From NCBI GenBank assembly GCA_022592435.1, contig JABYQS010000610.1, forward strand, positions 1-17,165: a stretch of DNA of 17,165 nucleotides, written 5' to 3'. The notes below the pieces were generated by a model. The model did no database searches, was not told where the DNA came from, and saw only the letters and a program-made list of their open reading frames with translations. Below are positions 1 to 9,845 of this stretch, in pieces. This DNA comes from Cerioporus squamosus (Eukaryota > Basidiomycota > Agaricomycetes > Polyporales > Polyporaceae). Position numbers and translations under genes: made by a program. Within the stretch, counting starts at the first letter, position 1. Every line of letters begins with the position of its first letter.

Positions 1-73
1 CTGTCAAGCAGCCTGTCAATCGGTGAGCGCAGCCTGGCCAGCGAGGGATACGACGATGCACTCACGGTTTGCT

Positions 74-577
74 TCAGGACCTGTTGAGGAACTCGTTGCG
101 AATAGTGCCGAGGGCACCACTGTCAAGGTTGGCCCCGTTGGACTCGACCATCCAGTTCGAGTTGGACTCGCTGATGGTCCACGTGTTCCTCTTCGAGCCC
201 CATGGGCAGTCCCAGTAGAAGTGACGGATCGTCTTGTCACTCGCGGAGGGGTCGACGACGTCGAAGTCGCCCGTCGTGCCCGACGGCGAGTTTCTCGCGT
301 CCGCAGGCGTTGATCTGCAGTTGTTCGCCGGGGTTGATGATGTAGTTCTCGTAGGTGACTGTGAGATCTCCTTGTCCTTGTCACCTGCATTGCGCGTCGT
401 CCGTGAGTACGGTGACAACATTGTCTCCGGAAGCTACTCACCGTCTGCATGCAGCTTGCCCCAGGAGACGTTCATGTTCTTGATCTTGATAGCCTTGCTT
501 CCCGAATTCACCATCACGAGGATCACCCACTGGGCATACGCCTTGGGGTCTTTGGTGGTAGAATCAGCCTCGGACAT
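74..577 (-). CDS. Aegerolysin family protein, two exons, with internal frame changes
   Basis: The product is a small beta-sandwich protein of the aegerolysin family. Family members bind membrane sphingolipids and, with a separate MACPF-domain partner, can form pores; no partner gene is in this window. Exon 1 is 577-442 and exon 2 is 384-74, separated by a 57-nt GT-AG intron; the spliced length is 149 codons including stop, normal for the family. The start is chosen because family similarity begins just after it (motif AYAQW) and a TATA box lies about 80 bp upstream. Exon 1 ends with the family motif WGKLHADG, and exon 2 carries HFYWDCPWGSK and LDSGALGT. The block at about 290-360 matches the family only in another frame, so two one-base changes of opposite sign appear to flank it; the annotated frame stays open throughout. 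As read, the middle 22 or so residues are non-homologous. Family assignment is firm; integrity is uncertain. Confidence 0.85.
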
Positions 578-1829
578 GATGTTCGTAGATTGTGAGTGCG
601 GTGTGATGTGCAGGATACGGGGAGCACTGCTGGGTAAAGATCCCTCGCTAGGGGTTTTATACCCGGATGTCTCAGGTTGTTCGATGACGCAGTGCATTGA
701 CACATAGGCATGCACTCCGTTGCTCTCCAGGTTCTCTTCAACGCCGCCGCCGCATTGTGGACCCGCATTCCTACAAACCCAACTTCTCCTCGGTTCGCCT
801 TTATTTCTTCACTCAATGCCGCCTTATTGACTGGCCCTTTCCAGCAGTCCCTGTGCTATGCGGCCAGGCCTAGCCATGGCTGGAATCTTCCTGTTCCTCT
901 TCACATGGAGACTGCGACGACAGGGTGCGGGGAAGCCTGCTCAAGTGACCGGGCCACGGTACCTGCAAGAGTTGCCTCGCCTACCTTCTGAAGAGCGAGG
1001 GCGCGCCCTTTCAGGAAGCACCACAGCGCTGTGGCGGCTTTCAACGGAACTCTCTTGCGAACGCATCCAATGGCATATCGCACTCACGAGGCGGACAGCC
1101 GCGCGGCGTGCATCCAATACGTATTCCCCAGTGTCTTCGTATTCAAGCGTTCATCACTTGGTAGCTGATGTATTCACACGGACGTCTGGACCACATCCTC
1201 CAGGCTGGCGCTGCGGGACGTCTGCAAGTGCCACTATTCGACCCCGCTCGTACAGTGGGGTTAGGAACTCTGAGGACTGGGAGAATGGTTTGCACGCATG
1301 TTTCCAACTTTCTTGGACAAGCGCGTTTGAGGCAACTTCAATCACCATAACCAGCAGCGGCGTGCTCGAAGACCGCTGAACCTCAAAGTATCCAAGTCGG
1401 CGAACGAGTGACGGACATATACGAGTACGTCGCCTCCACATGCCACTGGTCTCGGACCGCACTGCAATAGAGCAAACGACCGCCCGCTACGCCACCTAGC
1501 ACCATGGCCACCGCACCAACCTCAACATTCATGGAATTCCGTCACAGATCGTCTCGTCTGCCCATACTCGTGATTTCAATCACTATTTCTTACGCTGAGA
1601 GATGCTACGCCGCCGATGCGCTTCCCCCACGGTGCACCCAAGGATAGGAGCGGCACCCTCATGCCTGAATTGCATTCGCGGATTCGCAGCCTAGCACCGG
1701 CAGGAGCGCAGGAAGTTTCATACGTAGTGACGTCGCTGCTACGTATAGCATTCGCGTCTACAGTATACAGAGTACTACAGATCGTCGTTCCGATCAAGCA
1801 CTGACTGATGTTACATATGGGCCATGGCT
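578..1829. other. Intergenic region, no gene recognised
   Basis: This 1.25-kb stretch lies between the aegerolysin promoter and the 3' end of the GH131 gene. The longest open frames (plus 858-1379, minus 1154-1462) resemble no family I know, have no convincing splice-joined partner and show no domain motif. Apart from the TATA box at its left end I see no RNA gene, transposon end or repeat. The right end probably holds the GH131 3' untranslated region. Confidence 0.5.
655..661 (-). promoter_or_regulatory. TATA box of the aegerolysin gene
   Basis: On the minus strand the sequence reads GGGTATAAAACCCC, a perfect TATAAAA flanked by G and C runs. It lies about 78-84 bp upstream of the aegerolysin start codon, which would put the transcription start about 50 bp upstream of the ATG. 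It is the clearest core promoter element in the window and suggests a regulated, inducible gene. This is seen directly; its function is inferred. Confidence 0.65.
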
Positions 1830-3332
1830 TTACTGGCACTGTAAGATCAACTAGTCAGTACTCAGAACAACCCCACGGCCAGTGATAACTTGCCTGGTAG
1901 TAGTAAGGAGGCGAGACAGCCTTGCAGGTAGCAGGGCTCGCGCACGACGTGGGGCCGGTGTAGCCAGTACCTGCAACGGAAGGATTAGGCTTGGGGCAAA
2001 AACAGTCCCTAGCTTCCGTTAGAACTCACCACCGCACTGTCCCCATTGCGACTGGAGGGGCCCACTGGCTGAGGTGGTGGTGGAAACCGGCGTGGACACG
2101 GGCGTCGACGAAGGAGGAACGGTCGTCGGGACAGCGGTAGTCGAACTCGATGGCGGTGCCGGGGCAGACCCGGAGCCAATGGCAGTCGTGATGGGCCCGC
2201 TTTCGATGTAGACACCGGAAACATACCAGTCCTCGGGCGTCGGGGTGTTGACAATGCGAAGGACGCCGACATGGAAGTCCTCGGAGTTGGTCGAGGTCGA
2301 GGCTGCGATGTTGTTGGCGACCTTGGTGAGTGGAGAGGATCCGTTCGAGGCCCAGAGCCCGACAGTTCCAGCCGAGAACTGCTCTGCTTGTCAGCAACGG
2401 TCTTACATAGACGATGCGCATTGCGCGGAAGGACGCACGTCGATGTCATATGCGAAATTGTACCATTGTCCTGCTACGAAGGGAGTGCTCCATTGAGGCT
2501 GGCCGCCGACGTGCCACTCAAGGTCGGTCGGGTTGGGACTGACACCATACTTTAACTGAGAGAAAAGCGGATGCATAAGCAACAGTACGCAGTCGAGTGG
2601 TCAGTACGCTTACCTCAGTGAAGTGCGACTCGAAGAAGAAGATCTGATGCTCGAGGGTCGACTACATAACAACATATCAGCAACATCCCGCCTCGCTTGC
2701 AAGGCACTCACGTCAGGTGGGTTCGTGGCCGAGTGGCTAAGTGAGAAGTGGTAGAAGAGGTTGCCAGTTCCCAGGTTCTGAGTGGTCTGGGGGATGAGCT
2801 CGGCTCTGTGTACGATCAAAAGTCAGCTCAGTTTAAATCCAAGTGTCAGATGAAGAATGCACCTCTCCATCTGGGAATTCCAGGTAGCAGTAGAATCGAT
2901 GGTCATCCGGAGACCATGCGTCTCGGCGGTGTCGGCGGGGTTTTTGAACGCAGGGTCAAGCGCAAGGTAATGCGAGGTAGGCTGGCTGCCATGGATGTAC
3001 TGTTCATTATGAGGAATAAGGCTGACTGGCTACTGAATCGCGACATGCATGCACGAACCCATTGGTATGTACCGACTTGGCTGGCCCAAGACCCTGTGGC
3101 GGCAGGTAAGCGCAGGAAGAGCGTAAAGCATGGGTTGAACACGTACATTTGTCGAAGTCCGCAACGGTTGAGAATGCGTTGAAGGACCCTAGACATTCAA
3201 CAGTAAGGAGGAAGTTCGCTTTAACGCTGGCCCTTCTTCGCGAGGCCACTCACCGTCCCAGATCTTCGTGCCACCGCGAACGACGCCAGCGAAGAGGGCG
3301 AAAGACGCAAGAGCAGAGCGGCGGAAGAACAT
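1830..3332 (-). CDS. Secreted GH131 beta-glucanase with C-terminal CBM1, ten exons
   Basis: A secreted endo-acting beta-glucan hydrolase of family GH131; characterised members cut beta-1,3/1,6- and beta-1,4-glucans. Exons: 3332-3254, 3188-3147, 3093-3059, 2999-2863, 2805-2712, 2661-2614, 2555-2439, 2378-2030, 1970-1894, 1838-1830; all junctions keep frame and give 328 aa. The start codon opens a signal peptide (MFFRRSALASFALFAG). The catalytic domain spans residues about 21-255, with family motifs FDKWSWASQVGTYQW, LFYHFSLSHS, HQIFFFESHFTE, LEWHVGGQPQWS and EDWYVSGVYIESG. A Ser/Thr/Pro linker (about 253-290) leads to a CBM1 (about 292-328) with WGQCGG, GYTGPTSCASP and YYYQC: four cysteines and the three aromatic cellulose-contacting positions. 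If the last intron is retained, translation would instead end at 1855. I did not assign catalytic residues. The gene suggests growth on plant cell walls. Confidence 0.93.
1839..1893 (-). other. GC-AG intron before the two-codon last exon of the GH131 gene
   Basis: The donor reads CAG|GCAAGT, a consensus donor with GC instead of GT. The acceptor reads CTTACAG|TGC, with ACTGAC as a good branch site. The intron is 55 nt, typical of this genome. Splicing joins YYYQ to C-Q-stop, restoring the final CBM1 cysteine exactly where the family has it. Without splicing the frame runs ten or so codons further and stops at 1855. Confidence 0.75.
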
Positions 3333-3550
3333 CTCGGTCTCGACAGCGGGCACAACTACGTGTACGCACCTTTCTGTCCACCCCTTAGCTTATGTACCGA
3401 GCGACGGGCAATACTACGGAGTAGCCGTCGCAGAGACTCTATACCGGAACAACAAAGGCTGTCTCCCCGCATGCCGCGAGGATCGCCCGCCCGTCCTCAG
3501 GGAAAACGTCGGAAGGGTCGGGGCCCCGCATGATCATATATGGGAGCGAA
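3333..3550 (-). promoter_or_regulatory. Promoter region of the GH131 gene with two CreA-type motifs
   Basis: Upstream of the GH131 start, the minus strand has GCGGGG at 3465-3470 and again at 3524-3529, both matching the CreA/Cre1 carbon catabolite repressor consensus SYGGRG. A TATAGA lies at 3438-3443, about 105 bp upstream of the ATG, and a weaker TACATAAG lies about 60 bp upstream. The motifs are short and GC-rich, so chance matches are possible. Glucose repression would be expected for a cellulose-active enzyme. Confidence 0.35.
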
Positions 3551-3833
3551 CAACGAACGACGTTCGGAGATGGCAGGTCGAACACGCGGGCGCGCTCGGG
3601 GGAATCATGGATATATCGAAGCGATTAAACTGGTACAGAGGGTATGTCTTCCGGGTATGAACGTAACACTGGCCTGTATAGAATCATGCGAATCATGCGT
3701 GCAATGGGGGGTGATGGTGAAAGTGCAGGAATAAGTTACAACCGTGCAATGCGTGTCGTTCCGGCCGTGAAGAGATATCGAGAGGGACTGGGAGAATATG
3801 TCGTGTACATGTCGTGGTCGTCGCGCGTCGTGA
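3551..3833. other. Intergenic region with a short tandem repeat
   Basis: This lies between the GH131 promoter and the stop codon of the channel gene. I see no gene in it. A 9-bp unit GAATCATGC is repeated twice in tandem at 3681-3698, and a degenerate run of GTCGTG-like words lies at about 3798-3840. It probably holds the 3' untranslated region of the channel gene. Confidence 0.45.
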
Positions 3834-6800
3834 TCATGTCGCCCTGAACATCCATGATGTCAGCCAGGACTTCGATTGCTGGGCTGCCTCGGCCTCTGCC
3901 TCGTCTCGTTCTCTAGCGTCTTCTGCTGCGTCCTCTTCTTCCGCAATGGCCACGCCATACACGGCCTCCTGCACGGTGATGAGCTTCGAGCCTGAGGACC
4001 CATGCCGGAAGATCGGTGGCGTCGACCCTGCAGAGGTAGCTGAGACGGCGGTGGGGTCGTTGACAGAGAAGGCGGACCTGGCGCCAAAGCTCGGGATCCG
4101 GAGGGGTCTCCGCATCCCGAGTTCGTGGTCCATCGAAGCAGCGCGGTTTCGACGACGAGGATCCGATGGAGGGAGGGGGAGGGAAGGTGCCGCCCCTCGG
4201 CTACTGGCTTGCGAGACGGCGGAGCCGGCTGACATGGAGCGATACCCTGTCGACGAACGAACATCGAACGTGCTCGGACGCCCAATGCCAAGTTGTGATC
4301 TCGCAGTGCTCTGGCTCGCCCTCCGGTGTTTCGACTGTCGACGGTACACCGGGGCTTCCTCGATGTCGCCTTCGTGGGACTCCACACGTGATGCAATGGA
4401 AGGCGGTAGCTGGATCTGCTCTGTCCCGTCCAGCCGCCTGTACAGACTTGGGCGCAACGACTCGGACTCCTCGTCGATGCTCCCAAAGCTGGTGGCAAAG
4501 GGAATAGACAGTCCAGTCTCGATGAACTGGTCTTCTCCCCAACCGCCCAACCTGCCCGCCCCTGGCTGACTGGTTAGCGACATACGAAGATCAATGGTGT
4601 CATCCAGGTTGAGGATGCCCATCGGGTCACGAGGAAGCCAGAGAGCGTTCTCAATGTCACGGGTGTAGTACGGGTTGTCGTATGTGTGGCTTGGCGACGA
4701 CTCGTCTTCCCATGCTGGATGCGGAGGGTGCTTGGTGACGACAGTAGGAGTCAGCTCCTCGGGAGAATTCGATCGCACTGGGTCCTCCGTGCTGATTTCC
4801 CGGCACGTCTCCAAAGCGGGACGTTTGGGAGCCACCGACTCGTCCGTAGGTGAGACGGGGGCGATCTCGTTGAGAGGCACCGTAGAATCGGATCGACGAG
4901 CTGGACCGAACGGGTTTGGTAGATGTCGAGGCAATTTGCGTTGGCGGCTCGCGATGGTGGCATAGGCGAAGTTCACCCTCAGGGGAAGTTTCCATGGCCA
5001 GACATCCGACGTAGACCCGCCGCTCAGTTTGGTCTCGAGGTCGCTCCGATGGTTTTTGCCGTCGGCGGGTGCTGCATCGTCGATGAGCGCTTCTGTCGCT
5101 TGACCAGTGCCGCACACAACCTGGGCCTCCAGGACATCGTCACGCTCAAAGCGAGACCGACAAAGGCGTGTCATGCTGGAAGACAGTGAGCGATACGTTA
5201 CGCGCTATTAGAGACAGGCGATACGCACAAGATTTTGTAAACCGCAGTGATGATGATGAGGACCGCGGATAGCGCAACGTTGACGGTCTTCTTGTTAACG
5301 ACCATGTAGGCGAGGAAGACAGCCTGAGCTAGGATAAGGCCTTGAGACTGGTCAGCCGGCGGAACATATAGGGCGAATCACTGTAGACATACCATCCAAG
5401 GAATACCGTACCATACGGATGAGGAGAACCTGACCATTTCCTTCATAATTCTTTGCATATACATGGAGAAGCTTAATAGAAATGGGACAGGTCACGAATA
5501 GCCAGCACAACATCAACGGCGGAACATACCTGGTTCTTGATGACAGCTGCGTGGCATTGCCTCATGAGCCGCAATCCCAACAGGATTGATGATGAGTACT
5601 CACTGCGCTCCACGGTGAAGTATACCAGCGCGAATGGGATCACAAGAGGGTTGAGCAGCGCGAAAACAAGGAGGACGTGCATAACGAGAACATGGTTGGG
5701 TAGCCAGTCTAGTCGCGACAGCGTCAGTTCAATGGCGCCCTCATCGGAGCCTGTTCACTCACAGTAGTAGTTGAATGTGCGCGGACGGATGCCCATCGCG
5801 CGTTTACGAGGAGTCACCTGCCGTCGTGTGGCGGGATAGACGATGAGAGGCAGCCCGACTATCAACGATATTCAGTATATGCATATTTCGTGACGTAGGA
5901 CCCACTTACAGAGCCCAAGCTCTAGGCCACCATGCATGGCGGTGGTGAAGATGACTAGTCGACGGTCAGTGAACGCTCTGTAGGGAGAATCAATATTACT
6001 CACACCAGCCGACATAGAACGGGGCTGCGACGGGGAAACTCTGAGCGATGACAGAAACCAGCTTGTCCGACGTGATGGACTTGAAGGAGAGCAAAAATGA
6101 CTGCAGAGCGACTGTGCCGACACAGAAAAACACCAGGACATTGACAACGAGGAACTTGTAGTATCGGGTCATGATGCGGTCATGCAAGGCGGACAGAGTG
6201 GCAATTGTATGCGCTCGTTTCCCGATCAACACTGTCAATGAGTGAGCTAAGCCGGATCAGTGCAAAAGAGTTCGAATGACTTACGCAGCAAGAGCGGAAT
6301 CAACAACGAGAGCAGCGAAACCAACACCGTCGGGACGAACGACTGTAGCAACTCTTCTTCCCATTGGTGCGTTGAGAGGAAGTTCAGCTGGGAAGTAATG
6401 ATGAGTGCCATGCTCATGACGAAACTGACCAGTAGCTCACCAATCCTGGTACGAGGGTACTCAAGTTCTGGATGTTGACAAGACCGACGAAGAACGTGAC
6501 CGGGAACACCCAGAAAATGGTGAAGCCCCTAAGTACGCGTTAGCATTGTACACGGTTGATGACACCGAAAGTTCAGTACATACCAAACGCCCAGCTCTAC
6601 CACCCAGTCCTTGACGAACTCAGCTCTGAACGTGGGTTTCATCAGCCTTGTCCAGTCCAGGTCCTCATACATCGGTGCCATAGAGACCAGACACTGCAGA
6701 GGGTTGTCCGGGTGCACAGCTAGGAACTTGCACGCCCTTCGGGCGTCCGCAGGGTCAACGAAGGAGACGAAGGCCGTCGGCATCGCTTCGAAGGCAGTAG

Positions 6801-8601
6801 GCGGCATCGACCGCTTCTCCGAGATCATGTTAGTCAGGACCTGCAGCTTCGCTGTGTAGAAGTCGATGGCAGGAACGGTCTTGCCACGGAGAAGCGACGA
6901 AAGGTTGATCAGAGGCTGAAAATCGTCGAGCGCGCTCCGCGGGAGGCTGAGGAGGGCGTCCCATACAGTCTTCTCTGGCGTAGAGGACTGGGGCTCCTTC
7001 TCCTTCGTCGTGACCTGCCCGGACTCAAGGTCGTCTCCGTGGGTCCTCTGGAAGTGCCTGCGCCATCCCGAATTATGGCTGTCCACACTCAGGTCATACT
7101 CGAGCGCGGGAAGATATGGCTTGAGAGTGCGGATGAGGAGGTGCATCCTGTCTTCGCCTTCCTCGCCCTCGTCCCCTTCGCCCTGAGAAACAGCCTCCAT
7201 GTCTGTAGGACCTGCAACACTGATCCTCTTCACTGCGATAGACATCCGGCGCGCGGCATCGCGAAAGACCCCTGAGGAACGCCGGTTCTCCATCGCGGCT
7301 TGCACGCAGGTGAGAGCTTTGCGAGCCAGTTTGATGTGTGCCGTCTCCAAGAGCCGTAGCACCTCCTCACGTCGCTCCATCAAGGACGCCAGCTCATTCA
7401 TCCTGCGCACCATGACAACACGATCAATCGCTGGGGGAGCGAATAAACCAGAGTTGGGCTCTTGTGTCGGAGAGCCGCGCTCGGCGTCATGCTCGTCGCC
7501 ACCGGACGGGCGTGTGAGGTGAACCTGCGCGGGTATGCGGCGGGCGCGGTTGAAGAAGAAGGCAAACATCTTGTTCAGGAAGCCCGGCTGTGTGGAGGAT
7601 GTGATGCCAATCGCCGGACGCGCCACTCTCCGGGAGAGGTAGTACTCGAAGTACTCCTTCAGGTCCTTCTCCGAACGGAGTGCCTGGGGAATATTCGTCA
7701 CCATGACCGTTCGCAGGCGCAAGCCACGATTCGAGTGGTCATCGTCGAGCGGCGGCAGGGCATGGAATGGATACTGGGGGTGGGGATGTGGGTTGTACTG
7801 TGCGCGGCGCTCGGCGCGTGTCTCCGAGGCAGCGCGGTTGGCAGCGGCGATGATGTTCTGCGCGCGGAAATGAAAGGCTCCGCGACAGATCCAGTAGAGG
7901 GTGCCGAACCAGGTGAAAGTAATCCAAGCCAGCAGGACGATGTGTATCCAGAGGAGAGAGAGACCCTTCTCCGTCGTGACTAAAGACGAGATGGATGCGC
8001 GGGTCATAGACTTGGAGGAGACCGTGCCGTCGGAGAAAGTCACATGGATGGGGAAGAGGACGAGGAGGGTGGAGAAGCTTTGGAGGACGGCGAACCAGAA
8101 ACAGCCGCGCAGAAAGCGGATGTATAGAGTAGCGTCGACGCCTCGGAGTTCGTTGAGGCGGTCTTCAGGGAACGTGAGGACTTGTTTGACCCACCCGAGG
8201 GGCCACTTTGTCCGCGGCAACGGTGGCGAAGGTCGTCTAAAACGCATCAGTAGCGCAACTCACAGAGCAACATTCACACTCACCTTGCCCATGACCTTCC
8301 CTGGTACAAGCTGCAGAGGGTGGACGATATAGTCAGCGCTAATACCGGCGGTAACGACGTTGGACGCACTATCCAAATTCCCAGCTCTCGACGCTCCCTA
8401 GACCCTCCTTGAACGGGCCCTTTCCTCGCCGCTTTCTCCTCATGAACTCATGGGCACTAATCGTGATGAGGAGGATGCCCCCCGCGACAACAGATTGGTT
8501 GATGAGCCCACTGGTTTCCATTAGCGGGAACATAGACGCCACAGTTGCGTACATACTTACCTGTAGTCTTTTGAGAACGGTCTGTTCTGAATCGTCGCCA
8601 T
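3834..8601 (-). CDS. CSC1/OSCA/TMEM63-type stress-gated cation channel (DUF221), fourteen exons
   Basis: A predicted plasma-membrane mechanosensitive or osmosensitive cation channel of the CSC1/PHM7/RSN1 family. Exons: 8601-8561, 8510-8370, 8310-8284, 8236-6584, 6528-6441, 6387-6285, 6231-6004, 5954-5910, 5858-5763, 5708-5604, 5546-5530, 5471-5393, 5340-5229, 5175-3834. Every junction keeps frame and the total is 1358 aa. The first membrane segment is at about residues 18-35, followed by the family signature ESWEFGYLYQGRSWA. Segments 2 and 3 are at about 115-135 and 164-186, and the cytosolic domain runs to about 610. The seven-helix core (about 621-912) carries FWVFPVTFFVGLVNIQNLS, KNYEGNGQVLLIRM and ILAQAVFLAYMVVNKK. 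The last exon adds a 447-residue Ser/Pro-rich, disordered tail ending in an acidic, probably helical stretch. The start is the ATG that feeds exon 1 in frame; the gene is divergent from NDUFS4. Ion selectivity cannot be read from sequence. Confidence 0.93.
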
Positions 8602-8851
8602 TGTCGTGCCAGCAGTACCATGTACGACGGGGGGCACACGACGAGATGAGCAACCAGAGCCTGCAGACCTGGCAGTGGGATGAGCGGAAGAAGCTGGATG
8701 CTCTTTAGTCGGCGAGCGCCATATGGGCTGACCTTCGCGTGGAAACGCGAGTCTCGTCATTCCGGTTCGAACCGGTTCAGCTCGCGCACCCTCCGCGCCG
8801 TCCCTCTCGCTCTCCTGGCCGACTGCGCTCAGCTCACTCACCTTCACCATC
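8602..8851. promoter_or_regulatory. Divergent promoter between the channel gene and NDUFS4
   Basis: Only 250 bp separate the two start codons, so both 5' untranslated regions and both promoters must share this DNA. I see no clear TATA box on either strand. A GC-rich stretch with ACGCG words lies at about 8735-8752, and a 14-bp palindrome lies at 8762-8775. A pyrimidine-rich tract (about 8790-8851) precedes the NDUFS4 ATG, as is common in fungal promoters. Confidence 0.6.
8762..8775. repeat. 14-bp perfect palindrome in the divergent promoter
   Basis: The sequence CCGGTTCGAACCGG equals its own reverse complement. The unit CCGGTTC occurs twice, three bases apart, so a second palindrome GAACCGGTTC (8769-8778) overlaps it. 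The inner word AACCGGTT (8770-8777) matches the published consensus of Grainyhead/CP2 factors, which exist in fungi. It looks like an operator for a dimeric factor; that role is inferred. Confidence 0.5.
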
Positions 8852-9612
8852 ATGTCTCTCTTGCGGGCCTGCCAGCAGGCCGTCTCGAAGCAGGCCATCG
8901 GGAGGGCCGCGATCACCTCCTCCAGGGCATACAGTACCCCGACCAAACCCGATGCAACCATCCCCCAAACCACGGAGCAGGGGCGGGACAAGGCGATCGC
9001 GGAGGCCCCTCAGCGGGAAGTCGTGACGGCGGACATCGTCAGCGGTGCACCTAGTGAGCATTGGATGAGTTTTCCGTTCATTTACAAATGAAACCTACCG
9101 TTGTCGCAGAGGAACTGCGTCACCGCGCCGTCCGTATCTTCCAACCTACTCGCAGTACGACGCAGAGCGGGCCCGGCAAGTCCAACCGCTGGAGGATCGA
9201 CTGGGACATCCTCCCTGGTAGTGGTCGTTGGGAGAACCCGCTCATGGGCTGGGCAAGCTCGTGAGTCAGCTCGTGCGCAGTAGCTGTCCCGACTCCGAAC
9301 GCTGACGCGGGGACGGCAGAGCGGATTACATGCAGGGCACGCGTCTGTCTTTCCGGACCAAGGAGGACGCAATTCACTTCGCTGAGAAGCAAGGTTCGTC
9401 GTACTTCTTTCCTATCAGGGTGCCATTCATTTACCCCCTTCCTTAGGCTGGGATTACTACGTGTACGCATCGAACTTCCTCCCCTCCTCCCTCATGAACT
9501 CACTGTTTCTCTTTACAGTGCTCACCCCGAAGTTACTCGCATTCCTCCGAAGAACTATGCAGAGAACTTCCTCTACAAGCCGTCCAAGCTCCGTCTCATC
9601 CGTACGAAGTAG
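8852..9612 (+). CDS. NDUFS4: NDUFS4, 18-kDa accessory subunit of mitochondrial complex I
   Basis: An accessory subunit of the peripheral arm of NADH:ubiquinone oxidoreductase, acting in the mitochondrial matrix and needed for stable attachment of the NADH-binding module. Exons: 8852-9053, 9110-9260, 9320-9393, 9447-9462, 9519-9612; all junctions keep frame and give 178 aa, usual for the family. The N-terminus is a mitochondrial presequence rich in Arg and Ala, with a likely R-3 cleavage motif RAY|S after residue 27. Family motifs follow in order: ELRHRAVRIFQPTRSTTQSG, RWRIDWDILPGSGRWENPLM, GWASSADYMQGTRLSFRTKE, EKQGWDYYV and the C-terminal IPPKNYAENFLYKPSKLRL. Exon 4 is only 16 nt, coding WDYY plus parts of the flanking codons. 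It is divergent from the channel gene and convergent with RICTOR. Confidence 0.95.
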
Positions 9613-9845
9613 AGTCAATACATCCTTCCGCTTCTCCACACGCTCGGGAACCAGACTTGCTGGCTCGATGACCGCTACAAGCTGTCAGACAACCATAATC
9701 ATGTCAATGGAGTGAGTTGATACACGTGCGATGCCGGCCAGAGTTAGCAATACAGAGTCGACGACAGTACAACGATAAAGCAAGCAGCGCAACAGATATA
9801 CCCAGAAAACCCTTATCCTGGTCTAGTCCCGGTCATCGTCCAGCT

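Noticed and set aside
858..1379. A 173-codon open frame on the plus strand
   Set aside because: No family resemblance, composition like random GC-rich sequence, and no splice-linked extension or promoter feature.
2718..2745. A tRNA-like word (GTGGCCGAGTGGCTAAG) resembling the D-arm of a Ser or Leu tRNA
   Set aside because: No T-arm, acceptor stem or anticodon stem follows, and the reverse strand codes the conserved GH131 motif LFYHFSLSHSATNPPD.
3814..4569. A 251-codon open frame on the plus strand
   Set aside because: It is antisense to the long last exon of the channel gene; its openness follows from codon bias on the other strand.
7462..7983. A 173-codon open frame on the plus strand
   Set aside because: Antisense shadow of the cytosolic domain of the channel gene.
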